DNA from: Gemmatimonadota bacterium
Lineage (GTDB): Bacteria > Gemmatimonadota > Gemmatimonadetes > Palauibacterales > Palauibacteraceae
Length of the DNA stretch: 64,000 nucleotides
Reading direction: 5' to 3'
NCBI GenBank assembly: GCA_021295785.1
Contig: JAGWBR010000018.1
Span: 1-64,000 of the forward strand
The translations under genes and the position numbers were made by a program. The notes below the pieces were generated by a model. It searched no databases, had not been told where the DNA came from, and was given only the letters and a program-made list of their open reading frames with translations. How positions within the stretch are numbered: position 1 is the first letter of the stretch; each line of letters starts with the position of its first letter. Shown here in pieces: positions 1-8,877 of the stretch.

Positions 1-144
1 CAACTCAAATCCTGCAAATGCTGCGTGCCACCCCTCGAATATCCGCAGGGCCACATCGCGTGGGACCTCAGGGCGTGGACCAAGCGGCCATGAGTTACAC
101 CCGGCCACTGCTATCGATGCCAGAACCGCGGCTGCTATCTTCAT
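1..144 (-). CDS. Lipoprotein, N-terminal part only (runs off window start)
   Basis: Reading the minus strand from an ATG at 144 gives 48 open codons to the edge. The protein begins MKIAAAVLASIAVAGCNSW: a basic start, a hydrophobic stretch and a lipobox (VAGC) with the lipidated cysteine at residue 16. A GAGGA ribosome-binding site lies 6 nt before the ATG. This predicts an envelope lipoprotein anchored in the inner or outer membrane. The visible remainder (ending RIFEGWHAAFAGFEL) matches no family I recognise. It lies downstream of the S1-type protease gene on the same strand with a 56-nt gap. The signal peptide is clear; the function is unknown. Confidence 0.6.
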   Translation of the reverse strand, partial: MKIAAAVLASIAVAGCNSWPLGPRPEVPRDVALRIFEGWHAAFAGFEL

Positions 145-200
145 GTTCGTTCCTCGCACAATCGCTCTCCCTCCACTGGCCTGGTAGCTCCTCATTGTGA

Positions 201-1190
201 TCAATGTGGACAAAGATCTGGGTCCTCTCCGTCCTCTAGGACACAAATGATAATATAGGTCGAGGCTTCGTTTCCATCAGCATCCGTTACGGTGAGATCC
301 AGCAATCCCGAAAACCAGATTTCACCAGTGATTGAGGACCCTGTGCCGCTGAGAACACCGGACCACTCATACGAATACGGTGATGTCCCACCAAAGGTGA
401 AAGCCAACCACGTCTCGGTTTCTCCGGGCTCGACGATCGTCGGCCCATAGATCTCGGCAGAAAGAGGCCGTGGCGGTGGCAGCGTCTCCGAAAGCACGTC
501 AAGCTGCCCAAGTTCTGCCTCGATGCCACCCAATGGGCTAAACCAAGAGGTGTAGTCAAAAAGCCACCAAGTCGACCCCCAGTGGATTCCCGTTAGGGTC
601 GCGCCGCCCCCACCGCGCCACTTGAACACGGGCGCCCCGCTGTCACCACCACGCCTGCGGTAGTTAGTGCCGTACTGACACATCAATTTCCTTGTCAGCC
701 CTCTAAACCACGTGGTGGCGCAGGTGGTCTCGATCGTACCTGACGTCCAGCCAGTCTCGTAGCCCACCTTGTCCACCCTTTCTCCATGCGAGGGATACTT
801 GTCAACCCAGAAAATGTCGAAATACGGGTTGTCAGAGTCGATGGTGGTGGAACCGTCTTGTGAACTGTTAATGGATCGCCACGTTGTCCGCGCGATCGTG
901 CCGACCGCGAAATCCACACCATCGGCATATCCGGAAAGAGCAGATTCGCTGTATCGGCAAGGGAAAAAAAGGAGACATGTGTGGACTGCTTCTGGATCGT
1001 CTAGCTCGGCTCCGATGGAGTCAGCGGATCGGACCCACGCTTGGTAGAAGGGCGTGCCATCGGTGGCCCACACTTCATAAGTGCAGTGACCGTTGGTGAT
1101 AAACGCAGCCACTCCGTCCCGCAACGCGTTGAATCCCAACGTGCACAATCTAGCCTTGGCAGGATCCGATGTGGGGCGAGCGATCTGCAT
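201..1190 (-). CDS. Chymotrypsin-fold (S1) serine protease domain with C-terminal Ig-like domain; N-terminus uncertain
   Basis: Counting from the ATG at 1190, the catalytic triad is visible: His35 in FITNGHC, Asp93 in GVDFAVG and Ser183 in RGGDSGAPVF. A GYETGWTSG segment is typical of alpha-lytic-type bacterial proteases. Residues about 255-329 look like an Ig/PKD-type beta domain, as often appended to secreted proteases. The frame stays open upstream into cysS, but no signal peptide with a credible start was found: between the cysS stop (1319) and 1190 only weak TTG candidates occur. The gene may therefore be N-terminally truncated or use an odd start. Such enzymes are secreted endopeptidases. 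The fold is fairly certain; activity is not. Confidence 0.65.
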   Translation of the reverse strand: MQIARPTSDPAKARLCTLGFNALRDGVAAFITNGHCTYEVWATDGTPFYQAWVRSADSIGAELDDPEAVHTCLLFFPCRYSESALSGYADGVDFAVGTIARTTWRSINSSQDGSTTIDSDNPYFDIFWVDKYPSHGERVDKVGYETGWTSGTIETTCATTWFRGLTRKLMCQYGTNYRRRGGDSGAPVFKWRGGGGATLTGIHWGSTWWLFDYTSWFSPLGGIEAELGQLDVLSETLPPPRPLSAEIYGPTIVEPGETETWLAFTFGGTSPYSYEWSGVLSGTGSSITGEIWFSGLLDLTVTDADGNEASTYIIICVLEDGEDPDLCPH

Positions 1191-1318
1191 ACCAGCCCGG
1201 ACCGGCCGGAGGCGGCTGGGCGCGAGGTGCGTCAACGGAGCGTCTACCCAGCTCAACGTCAGAGTGAGTGGATACGTCGATGCCAGGATGAGCGTACGGG
1301 CACGATCATCTCCCGGGG

Positions 1319-2824
1319 TCAGTCGCCGGCGGCGACCGTTACGGTGTTTGAGCCGATCAGCATTCGGGTCCCGCCGGGGGAGTCCTCCACCGCAATCCCC
1401 CGGGTCTGGAGTTCTTCGCGGATGGCGTCTGCTGTTGCCCAGTCCCGGTCCGCCCGTGCTTTGAGACGAGCCTCCGCCCTGGCCACGGCCCACGCTTCCA
1501 GGTCGCCGTCGGTCTCGGTTCCTTCTGAATCCCGAAGGGCCAGGACCCCCCAGACGCGGTCGAAGTCATCCAGGAACGCAAGCGTCGCGCGAAGCTCCGC
1601 TGCCCGGGAGTCGCCACTGCCGGCTGCGGTCAGCGCCTGGTTGGCCTCGCGGACCACACCGAACACCGCGGCCAGCGCCTGACTCACGTTGAGGTCGTCG
1701 TCCATGGCGGTCTCGAAGTCCCGGCGGGCGCGAGCTACGGCCTCTTCGAGGGCGGAGCTCGCGCCCGGCGGCGATTCGTCCTTCCCCGTCGCGGCGTCAA
1801 GGGCTTCGCAAACACGGCGGCGCAGCTGGTGGATCCGGTCAACGGATTTGGCGGCGGCTTCAACTCCCGCGAACGTGAAATTCAGCCTTGTCCGGTAGTG
1901 GCCGCTGAGCAGCAGGTAACGAAGCGACGACGGCCTCAGTCCGCGGTCCAGCAAGTCGGGGATCGTGTAGCAGTTACCCAGCGACTTCGACATCTTCTCG
2001 CCCTCTACCTGGAGATGTGCGGCGTGCAACCACATACGGGCGAAGATCTTGCCGGTTGCCCCTTCGGACTGGGCGATCTCGTTAGTGTGATGGGGGAAGA
2101 GATTGTCGACCCCGCCGGCGTGAATATCCAGCGTATCGCCCAGGTATTCCATGGCCATCGCCGAGCACTCCAGATGCCAGCCCGGGCGGCCGGGTCCCCA
2201 GGGCGAGTCCCAGACCGCCCCGGCCGCCTGCTCGCCCCTCGCTCCCCCCTTCCACAGCACAAAGTCTCGGGCATCTTCCTTGTCGTACTCCTCGTCCGCG
2301 GCCGCTTCAAACGCCCGTTGGGCACCGGCCGGGGCCGGGCCGGCCGAAAGGTCTATCCCGGCAAGTTGCCCGTACCCTGCCTGCCTGCTGATGGCGAAAT
2401 ACACGCTCCCGTCGCGCTCGTAGGCCAGGCCGCGCTCGGTCAGACGCTCAACGAGGCTCACCATTCCGTCTACGTGCTCGGTCGCCCTTGGACGGTACTC
2501 CGGTTCCTCCAGGCCAAGGGTGCCCCAGTCTTCGGCAAAAGCCTCAATCACCGGCCCGGTGGTCGCGGCCAGGTCCGCTCCCGATTCCAGCGCCGCGTTG
2601 ATTGTCCGGTCGTCTACGTCGGTCAGGTTCATGACCTGGGTTACCTGGTACCCCTTCCACCGCAGGTAACGCCGAAGCAGATCCTCCCACAGGAAAGTGC
2701 GAAAGTTTCCGATGTGGGCGCGGTCGTATACGGTGGGGCCGCACGTGTAGATCGTCACCCGGCCCGGCTGGAGGGGTCTGAGTTCCTCCAACCGGCGGGA
2801 CATGGAGTTATGCAGACGGAGTAT
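1319..2824 (-). CDS. cysS: Cysteinyl-tRNA synthetase (apparent ATA start)
   Basis: This class I aminoacyl-tRNA synthetase charges tRNA-Cys in the cytoplasm. The protein has the zinc/cysteine motif YTCGPTVYD, the HIGH-type signature AHIGN, the nucleotide loop GEKMSKSLGN (KMSKS) and the expected C-terminal DALR/anticodon region, about 500 residues in all as usual. Family members begin with an LRxxNT-like stretch right after the start. Here LRLHNS is preceded by ATA at 2824, with GGAGG 7 nt upstream. The first ATG (2803) has no ribosome-binding site and would remove that stretch. The upstream gene's stop (2808) lies inside this start region, suggesting coupling. The function is very secure; the start is inferred. 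Confidence 0.93.
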   Translation of the reverse strand: MLRLHNSMSRRLEELRPLQPGRVTIYTCGPTVYDRAHIGNFRTFLWEDLLRRYLRWKGYQVTQVMNLTDVDDRTINAALESGADLAATTGPVIEAFAEDWGTLGLEEPEYRPRATEHVDGMVSLVERLTERGLAYERDGSVYFAISRQAGYGQLAGIDLSAGPAPAGAQRAFEAAADEEYDKEDARDFVLWKGGARGEQAAGAVWDSPWGPGRPGWHLECSAMAMEYLGDTLDIHAGGVDNLFPHHTNEIAQSEGATGKIFARMWLHAAHLQVEGEKMSKSLGNCYTIPDLLDRGLRPSSLRYLLLSGHYRTRLNFTFAGVEAAAKSVDRIHQLRRRVCEALDAATGKDESPPGASSALEEAVARARRDFETAMDDDLNVSQALAAVFGVVREANQALTAAGSGDSRAAELRATLAFLDDFDRVWGVLALRDSEGTETDGDLEAWAVARAEARLKARADRDWATADAIREELQTRGIAVEDSPGGTRMLIGSNTVTVAAGD

Positions 2825-3467
2825 CGCGCCACCTCCGGTAGGCCTCTGCCTCTTGGGGCATGCTCTCCCGCAGTTCGTCCAGACAACCCCCGAGCTGTCC
2901 GTCTCCAAGCTCCAGCGCCAGCCCGGCCAACACCCCCGCGTCCCGGGCAAACACCCATTGGTCGAGCGGTTCGAATGCCGGCCCGCCGAGGAGCGTGCGC
3001 GCCGCGATCCACCCGTCCAGGAATCCGTTCAGCGCCACCAGTTCGCGTTCGAGCAGCTCATCGCACGGTACATCCGGGTCCATTCGAACCGCCTCCATGC
3101 GTAGAACGGCGTAGCTGATGTAGGCCCGGCCCGCCTCCCTCAGGTTGCCGGGCATCAGGACCACCGCGGAGGAGTCGGTGACCACCTCCGTGGCGTGCCA
3201 GGGCCAGGCGTTTGCCGGCTGTTGTCCGTCGACGTCCGGGCCGTAGTCCGGGTAATAGAGAACATCCGGGTCTTCTTCCAACCAGTTGCGGAGAGAGTCG
3301 GTGTAGTCCCGGTAGGTCAGCAGGGTCGCGGCGTCGAAATCCAGCCTGCCGCGGTCGGATAATTCGATCCACCGCTGCCCCTGGAGCTGCGAAGGGGCGA
3401 AGGCGGCGAACGAGGCCGCCGTCAATGCCGCGCCCGCGAAAAACCCGCCTGGGCCGGGCCTACTCAA
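2808..3467 (-). CDS. Secreted or periplasmic protein of unknown function
   Basis: This 219-residue protein starts at TTG 3467, overlapping the glmS stop (TTGAGTAG), which suggests translational coupling. The N-terminus (MSRPGPGGFFAGAALTAASF) resembles an export signal with possible cleavage near residue 30. The rest is acidic and rich in Trp and Tyr, with no motif I recognise. It ends inside the cysS start region, so it sits in the glmM-glmS-cysS transcription unit. Whether it serves envelope sugar metabolism or is a passenger cannot be told from sequence. Confidence 0.6.
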   Translation of the reverse strand: MSRPGPGGFFAGAALTAASFAAFAPSQLQGQRWIELSDRGRLDFDAATLLTYRDYTDSLRNWLEEDPDVLYYPDYGPDVDGQQPANAWPWHATEVVTDSSAVVLMPGNLREAGRAYISYAVLRMEAVRMDPDVPCDELLERELVALNGFLDGWIAARTLLGGPAFEPLDQWVFARDAGVLAGLALELGDGQLGGCLDELRESMPQEAEAYRRWRDTPSA

Positions 3468-5373
3468 CGGTCACGCTCTTCGCGAGGTTCCGGGGCCGGT
3501 CAACGTCACAACCCCGCATCACCGCGATATGGTAGGCCAGCAACTGGAGGGGAATCACGTTGATCACCGGCTGCAGGAGCGGCATGGTATCGGGGACCTC
3601 GATCAGGGCGTCGGTGGAATCCTCCAGATCACGATCTCCCGTGCTGACAACTGCGACAACCCGGCCACCCCGGGCGCGAACTTCTTCCAGGTTCATGACG
3701 ACCTTTGAATAAACCGGGTCACGAGTGGCCAGGAACACCGCCGGCATGTCTTCGTCAATCAGCGCGATCGGCCCGTGTTTCATCTCGGCCGCCGGGTACC
3801 CCTCGGCATGTATGTAACTGATCTCCTTCAGTTTGAGCGCGCCTTCGAGTGCTATTGGGAAATTTGGGCCCCGGCCCAGGTACAGGAAATTCCCGGCGGC
3901 TGCGAACCGCCGGGCGATGCGCTTGACCTCGGCCTCGGCGGCAAGCGCTTCGGCGGCCAGGGCCGGCAACTCGGTCAGCGCCTCCGCCCACTGCTGTCTG
4001 CGTTCGCTGTCCAGCCCGCGTCGCCCAGCCAGTCGCAGCCCCAACAGGACCAGCGCCAGGACCTGACTGGTGAACGCTTTCGTGGACGCGACCCCGATTT
4101 CCGGGCCGGCACGCGTGTAGACCCCCGCCCCTGACTCCCGCGCCAGAGAAGACGCCACCGAGTTGACGATGCCAAATGTGGGCACGCCCCTCGATGTGGC
4201 CAGGCGGAGAGCGGCGAGCGTGTCGGCCGTCTCGCCCGACTGTGAAATGGCACCTACGACCGTTCGTTCCCGGTCCAGAACCGGCCCCCGATACCTGAAC
4301 TCGGACGCGTACTCGACTTCCACGGGGATTCGCGCCAGCTCTTCGATGATGTACTCCCCGACCAGGGCAGCATGCCAGCTGGTGCCGCATGCGGTCAGGA
4401 CAATCCGGTCCGCGCGGTCCAGAGCGGCGTCAACCGGTTCCATTCCGCCCAGAGCAACCCGCCCGTCGGCCGTGAGCCGTCCGCGGAGCACGTCCCGAAG
4501 GGTCTCGGGCTGTTCATGGATCTCCTTGATCATGAAGTGATCGTGCCCGGACTTGGTTGCCTCGCCCATTGTGCGGGACACCTCCTTCACGGGCCGCGTT
4601 ACTCGCGCGCGACCACCCACGCTGCCGAAAGTGGACCCCGCGTTGCGGATATCCCACCCGTCGGCGCTGATTACCGCCACGTCCCCGTCTTCCAGATAGC
4701 TGACCTCGCGGGCGTGGTCGATGACCGCGGCGAGGTCGGAGGCGGTCCAGATCCCCCGGGAGGGTGCGGATTCCTTGCCGGCCCGGTCTGCGCGCTCCGC
4801 CGCCAGCAGCAGCGGGGCTGACCGCCGCAGGGCCACGATCTGCCCGGGCGCGAGGTCCGAAACCACAACGACTCCGGCGGCACCCTTGATCAACGCCATT
4901 GCCTCTGCCGTCGCCTCGGCCAGGTCGCCCGCGAACAACCTCTCAATCAGGTGCGGGATCACTTCGCTATCTGTGTCGGTCCTGAACTTGCACCCCAGGT
5001 CGGTGAGTTTGTCCCGGAGCTGGCGCCAGTTCTCAACCACCCCGTTGTGGGCCACGGCGATGCGTTGCCGGCAGTCGATGTGGGGGTGGGCGTTGGTTGC
5101 CGTTGGAGCGCCGTGCGTGGCCCACCGGGTGTGGGCGATAGCCACATCACCCGAGAGTTCGGCCGCCTTGGCCTCGGCCACCAACCCGCCTACGTCCCCG
5201 GCACGTCTCACCACGCGCAGACTGGTCGCGCCGCCGCCAGCCCCGGTGGCCGCATTGGCTGCGGGAACCGCGATCCCGGCGGAGTCGTAACCCCTGTACT
5301 CCAGCTTGCGCAGGCCTGCCAAGACCAGGCGGGCCGCCTCGCCCGCCCGAACGCACCCGACTATTCCGCACAT
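3460..5373 (-). CDS. glmS: Glutamine--fructose-6-phosphate aminotransferase (isomerizing)
   Basis: This enzyme makes glucosamine-6-phosphate from fructose-6-phosphate and glutamine, the first step to UDP-GlcNAc for peptidoglycan and LPS. The start is fixed by MCGIVG, in which Cys2 becomes the N-terminal nucleophile after Met removal. The glutaminase domain shows LEYRGYDSAG, HTRWATHG and AHNGVVEN. Two SIS sugar-isomerase domains follow (TACGTSWHA, ISQSGETADT, STKAFTSQ), and the end LAKSVTVE is diagnostic. At 637 residues it is slightly longer than usual because of small Ala/Gly-rich insertions in the glutaminase domain. It lies 4 nt after glmM, so consecutive pathway steps are co-transcribed. 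Confidence 0.97.
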   Translation of the reverse strand: MCGIVGCVRAGEAARLVLAGLRKLEYRGYDSAGIAVPAANAATGAGGGATSLRVVRRAGDVGGLVAEAKAAELSGDVAIAHTRWATHGAPTATNAHPHIDCRQRIAVAHNGVVENWRQLRDKLTDLGCKFRTDTDSEVIPHLIERLFAGDLAEATAEAMALIKGAAGVVVVSDLAPGQIVALRRSAPLLLAAERADRAGKESAPSRGIWTASDLAAVIDHAREVSYLEDGDVAVISADGWDIRNAGSTFGSVGGRARVTRPVKEVSRTMGEATKSGHDHFMIKEIHEQPETLRDVLRGRLTADGRVALGGMEPVDAALDRADRIVLTACGTSWHAALVGEYIIEELARIPVEVEYASEFRYRGPVLDRERTVVGAISQSGETADTLAALRLATSRGVPTFGIVNSVASSLARESGAGVYTRAGPEIGVASTKAFTSQVLALVLLGLRLAGRRGLDSERRQQWAEALTELPALAAEALAAEAEVKRIARRFAAAGNFLYLGRGPNFPIALEGALKLKEISYIHAEGYPAAEMKHGPIALIDEDMPAVFLATRDPVYSKVVMNLEEVRARGGRVVAVVSTGDRDLEDSTDALIEVPDTMPLLQPVINVIPLQLLAYHIAVMRGCDVDRPRNLAKSVTVE

Positions 5374-5377
5374 TCCC

Positions 5378-6865
5378 CTACCCCCCGCCCCCTGCCCCGG
5401 CGGCCGTTTCCGCGGGCGGGGACTCGCGCAGATCACCGAGTACACCCCCGGCCCAGTCGGCCCGGCCGTTTGCCGCAGCTTCATCTCCCGCCTCCACGAT
5501 CACCCTGAACACAGGCTCTGTACCGGAGGGGCGTGCGTGCACCCAGGAACGATCGGGCCAGTCGAGCCTGATCCCGTCGCTCAGGTCGATCTCGACTCCG
5601 GGCGGGGCGGCCTCTTCAAGTGCGTCGAGCGCGGCCTGCACCGGCATCCCCTCCACAGGAAGGCGTCGCTTGACGATGGTGTAGCCGGGTCGGCCGGCAA
5701 TAATCTCGCTCAGCGGTTTTTCCTCGTTCGCCAGGAACTGCAAGGTCAGTGCGGCGGCCAGGGGTGCATCGCGGGTCAGCTGGAGGGGCTGGTAGATCAC
5801 TCCCCCGTTTCCTTCGCCCCCAATGGCGGCGCGCCGGGCGATCATCTCGTCCACGACGTTGGCCTCCCCCACCGGAGACCTGTAGAGATCCGCCCCCGCC
5901 CGGCGCGCCGCGTCCTCAATGCAGTTGCTGGAGGAGAGATTGGTGACCACCGGGCCTTCATGCCCGGCCGCGGTCAACTCCACCGCCAGTGCCAGAGTCC
6001 AGTCCTCCCCCACGGGCCGGCCGGTCTCGTCCACCAGCGCCAGGCGGTCCACGTCCGGGTCTACCGCCATTCCGATGTCGGCACCCGTCGCCTCCACCCA
6101 TGTGCAGAGGTCGCCCAGGTTATCCGGGAGCGGTTCCGGGGCCCGGGGGAAACGGCCGTCCGGCTCCCCCCCGATGACCTTGACCATGCACCCGAGCCGT
6201 TCCAGCAATTGGGGCATGATCACGCCGCCGGCCCCGTGCACGCAGTCCAGCACCACGCGGAGGCCCCTGGACGCGATCGTCGGCCGGCGCACCACCGGGA
6301 GGTTCAGGATCGAATTGATGTGGAAATCGGTTCCGCCGAAAAACGGCGCGACGCTGCCGCGCAGGCCCGACCAGGGGCCGCGGGGCGGCTTGGCTGGTGT
6401 TTCGAAAAGGCGCTGGACCTCCAGGCTTTCCGCACGTGTCAGGAACCGACCTTCCGATGATACCAGTTTGAGACCGTTCCACTCGGCGGGGTTGTGTGAA
6501 GCGGTGACCAGGATGCCGCCGACCACGGTGGGATCGCGGCCAATCGCCAGCAGGGCCGTCGGAGTCGGGGCAATCCCCATGTCGAGCACGTCGAACCCTT
6601 GTTCGGTCAGGCCCTGGCACGCCGCCTCGTGCAGCTCGGGACCGGACACGCGGCCGTCGCGGGCCGTAACCACGCTCCTGGGGCCGCCGGTGCGCCGCTT
6701 TCGGAGCCAACCCCCACGCCGCCGGCCGGCCGGCCCAGTGGCCCCGGCGGAATCGCGGAGCCGGCGGGCGAACGCACTCCCGTAACGCCGTGTAACCCCC
6801 GGCGTCAGAGATTCACCCGCGATTCCTCTTATTCCCGATGCCGATACGATCAGGTCACTGCCCAT
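5378..6865 (-). CDS. glmM: Phosphoglucosamine mutase / phosphohexomutase
   Basis: This alpha-D-phosphohexomutase interconverts 6-phospho and 1-phospho sugars. The phosphoserine loop (TASHNPAEWNG), the Mg site (DPDVDR), the sugar loop (GEGNGG) and the phosphate-binding loop (RPSGTEPVFR) are all present in order over 495 residues. Placement directly before glmS favours glucosamine-6-phosphate as substrate, although sequence alone does not exclude phosphomannomutase activity. An Arg/Gly-rich insertion near residues 40-62 and a Gly-rich tail are unusual. The ATG follows the upstream gene's TGA directly (TGAATG). Confidence 0.92.
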   Translation of the reverse strand: MGSDLIVSASGIRGIAGESLTPGVTRRYGSAFARRLRDSAGATGPAGRRRGGWLRKRRTGGPRSVVTARDGRVSGPELHEAACQGLTEQGFDVLDMGIAPTPTALLAIGRDPTVVGGILVTASHNPAEWNGLKLVSSEGRFLTRAESLEVQRLFETPAKPPRGPWSGLRGSVAPFFGGTDFHINSILNLPVVRRPTIASRGLRVVLDCVHGAGGVIMPQLLERLGCMVKVIGGEPDGRFPRAPEPLPDNLGDLCTWVEATGADIGMAVDPDVDRLALVDETGRPVGEDWTLALAVELTAAGHEGPVVTNLSSSNCIEDAARRAGADLYRSPVGEANVVDEMIARRAAIGGEGNGGVIYQPLQLTRDAPLAAALTLQFLANEEKPLSEIIAGRPGYTIVKRRLPVEGMPVQAALDALEEAAPPGVEIDLSDGIRLDWPDRSWVHARPSGTEPVFRVIVEAGDEAAANGRADWAGGVLGDLRESPPAETAAGAGGGG

Positions 6866-7369
6866 TCAGTCGCCCCTTGCCTGGCCATCTCGGCCGCGTC
6901 CACTGCCCCCACGGCCCGCGGGACCGCTTTTTCCCGCCGACTCCCGCGCCCCCTTCGCCTTCCGTGCCGCAGCACGGTCTGGCAAGGAGGCCTCTTCCCA
7001 CCGCACCGCAAGCGCCGCAATCCGCCGGCGGACCCGGGGCAAGTCGGACGGCCCGACCGTTGCGGAGACGAACGACCCCGCCCATCTGGTCACCTGTCCC
7101 GACTCCGCCATGAGCGCACTCAGTTCCGATCGCACGTGGTCGGCTGTTTCCCGCACGCTCGCTCCCGACGGCAGTTTCAACAGAACGTGCAGCCGGTCCG
7201 GCAGCGCCAACACTTCCACGGCGTCCGCCCCGAACCACCCGCACACAGCCACTGCGTGCGCCTCCACCGCCGACCGCCGGTCGCGCCGGAGACTGCTGCG
7301 TCCGCTGCACGACCACGCCAGGTGGACATACAGTCGGTGGGGATCGGGCCGTTGCACACCCACTACCAT
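6866..7369 (-). CDS. IS200/TnpA-REP-like (Y1 HUH fold) protein, catalytic residues lost
   Basis: The protein aligns by eye with the single-domain HUH transposase fold: an HLAW beta strand near the start, then LALPDRLHVLLKL where family members have PDHVHLL, then SVRETADHVRSELS, and WAGSFVSATVGPSDLPRVRRRI in place of the usual W-x-gYF-x-x-xG-x-D-x-x-x-VrrYi block. The first His of the metal-binding HxH is Arg, and the catalytic Tyr is missing. It therefore cannot be a normal transposase and may be a domesticated nucleic-acid-binding protein. The tail from about residue 125 is basic and Gly/Arg-rich. It is the first gene of the glm operon, abutting glmM. The start at ATG 7369 removes an unconserved upstream stretch. 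Confidence 0.6.
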   Translation of the reverse strand: MVVGVQRPDPHRLYVHLAWSCSGRSSLRRDRRSAVEAHAVAVCGWFGADAVEVLALPDRLHVLLKLPSGASVRETADHVRSELSALMAESGQVTRWAGSFVSATVGPSDLPRVRRRIAALAVRWEEASLPDRAAARKAKGARESAGKSGPAGRGGSGRGRDGQARGD

Positions 7370-7502
7370 GCCCGCGGGTCTTAACCGGGTATCAACAAAC
7401 ACGGCGCCAAGCCCGACGCGAGCAGGCAATAACTTAACCCCGCCAAGCCGGCCACCGTGCGACCCGACCAACCCAACTCAAGCCAAAGCCGGCGAACGGC
7501 CG

Positions 7503-7519
7503 GGCGCCGTTTTGGCGCC
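7503..7519 (+). promoter_or_regulatory. Hairpin in leader of the PLP-enzyme gene
   Basis: GGCGCC-GTTTT-GGCGCC forms a perfect 6-bp stem with a 5-nt loop, 49 nt before the start at 7569. It lies in the roughly 200-nt gap between the divergent 7369 and 7569 genes. I could not match the leader to a known SAM or SAH riboswitch, so it may be a weak attenuator or incidental GC-rich structure. Confidence 0.25.
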
Positions 7520-7568
7520 GTCCGGGGTTGCCGGGCACCCGGAATCCACTACAACCAGGGACGAGCGA

Positions 7569-8729
7569 ATGACTGAGCTTGCAGGAGTCGGGTTCGGAAC
7601 ACGGGCAATACACGCCGGGCCGCCCCCCGATTCGGCCACGGGGGCGGTGATGATGCCCATCTACCAGACCTCCACCTACGTGCAGGACGGGGTGGGCTCG
7701 CCGCGCGACGGTTACGACTACGCCCGCACCAAGAACCCGACCCGCGAGGCGCTGCAACAGACCCTGGCCTCGCTGGAGGGCGGCAGGCACGCGGCGGCGT
7801 TCAGTTCCGGGCTGGCGGCAATGGAAGCCATCTTCAAATCGACGCTTCGCCAGGGCGATCACATGATATGCGGGCAGGACGTATACGGCGGCGTGGACCG
7901 GATGCTGCGCCTGGTATGGTCGGGGCTCGGAGTTGAATTCGACTTCGTGGATTCGTCCGACGTGGATGCGGTCAGGGCGGCGATCCGGCCCAACACTCGC
8001 CTGATTCACGTCGAGACCCCCAGTAACCCAACCATGACGCTGACCGACCTCGCGGCCTGCGCCGAGGTGGCGCACTCCGCCGGGGCGCTGTTGACCGTGG
8101 ACAATACATTCGCCTCGCCGTTCCTCCAGCGCCCGCTGAGCTTCGGGGCCGACGTGGTGATGCACTCGACAACCAAGTTCATTAACGGGCACAGCGACAT
8201 GTTGGGCGGTGCCCTGGTGACCGATTCCGAAGAGCTCGCGGACGCGTTCGGGTTCCAACAGCGGACCGCGGGCGCAGTGCCGGGACCTTTCGACTGCTGG
8301 CTGGCCCTGCGCGGCGCGAAGACCCTCCACGTGCGGATGCCGGTCCACTGCTCCAACGCGATGAGGCTGGCCGAGATGCTCGCCGAGCGGAACGACCTTG
8401 ATTCGGTGCGCTACCCCGGCTTGACGTCCCACCCTCAGCACGATCTGGCGCGCCGGCAGATGGACGATTTCGGATCGATGTTGAGCATTGATCTGGGTTC
8501 GAACGAACGCGCAGAGCGGTTTTGCGGCTCGCTCCGGCTGTTTCAGCTGGCGGAGAGCCTCGGCGGGGTGGAGAGTCTGGCCTCGGTCCCCGCCCGTATG
8601 ACCCACGCGTCGGTCCCCGCCGAGAAGCGCGCGCGGATCGGGATTACCCCAGGGTTGACCCGCCTGTCGGTGGGGATCGAGAACGTGGCCGATCTGGAGC
8701 ACGATCTGAACGCAGCCCTGGCTACCTGA
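7569..8729 (+). CDS. Cystathionine gamma-synthase/lyase family PLP-dependent enzyme
   Basis: This fold-type I PLP enzyme of the Cys/Met metabolism family has 386 residues, the usual length. Evidence: TRAIHAG near the start, QTSTYVQDGVG, YARTKNPTRE, FSSGLAAMEA, VDNTFASPF, and the PLP lysine K203 in HSTTKFINGHSD. Such enzymes make cystathionine from an activated homoserine and cysteine, or cleave cystathionine; sequence alone does not separate MetB, MetC and MetB/CGL activities. The ATG at 7569 is chosen because the family begins just before TRAIHAG; the longer upstream frame is antisense noise. It is transcribed divergently from the glm operon. Confidence 0.92.
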   Translation: MTELAGVGFGTRAIHAGPPPDSATGAVMMPIYQTSTYVQDGVGSPRDGYDYARTKNPTREALQQTLASLEGGRHAAAFSSGLAAMEAIFKSTLRQGDHMICGQDVYGGVDRMLRLVWSGLGVEFDFVDSSDVDAVRAAIRPNTRLIHVETPSNPTMTLTDLAACAEVAHSAGALLTVDNTFASPFLQRPLSFGADVVMHSTTKFINGHSDMLGGALVTDSEELADAFGFQQRTAGAVPGPFDCWLALRGAKTLHVRMPVHCSNAMRLAEMLAERNDLDSVRYPGLTSHPQHDLARRQMDDFGSMLSIDLGSNERAERFCGSLRLFQLAESLGGVESLASVPARMTHASVPAEKRARIGITPGLTRLSVGIENVADLEHDLNAALAT

Positions 8730-8877
8730 GGGCCGGAACGGGGCCCCGGCGGCGCAATCCAGCGGAAACATCGTACCCCCGATTCCGTAAGTTCCCAGAG
8801 CAGACTTGAACTGGCACGGAACCGGGCGCACGCGGGTTCTTACGAGTCTCAACCACACATGTACGACGGAGATGACG

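Noticed and set aside
1829-3118. Long plus-strand open frame antisense to cysS
   Set aside because: High-GC antisense shadow; cysS on the other strand has all its motifs.
7372-7568. SAM-type riboswitch upstream of the cystathionine synthase/lyase-type gene
   Set aside because: Only one simple hairpin is evident; the conserved riboswitch cores were not recognisable.
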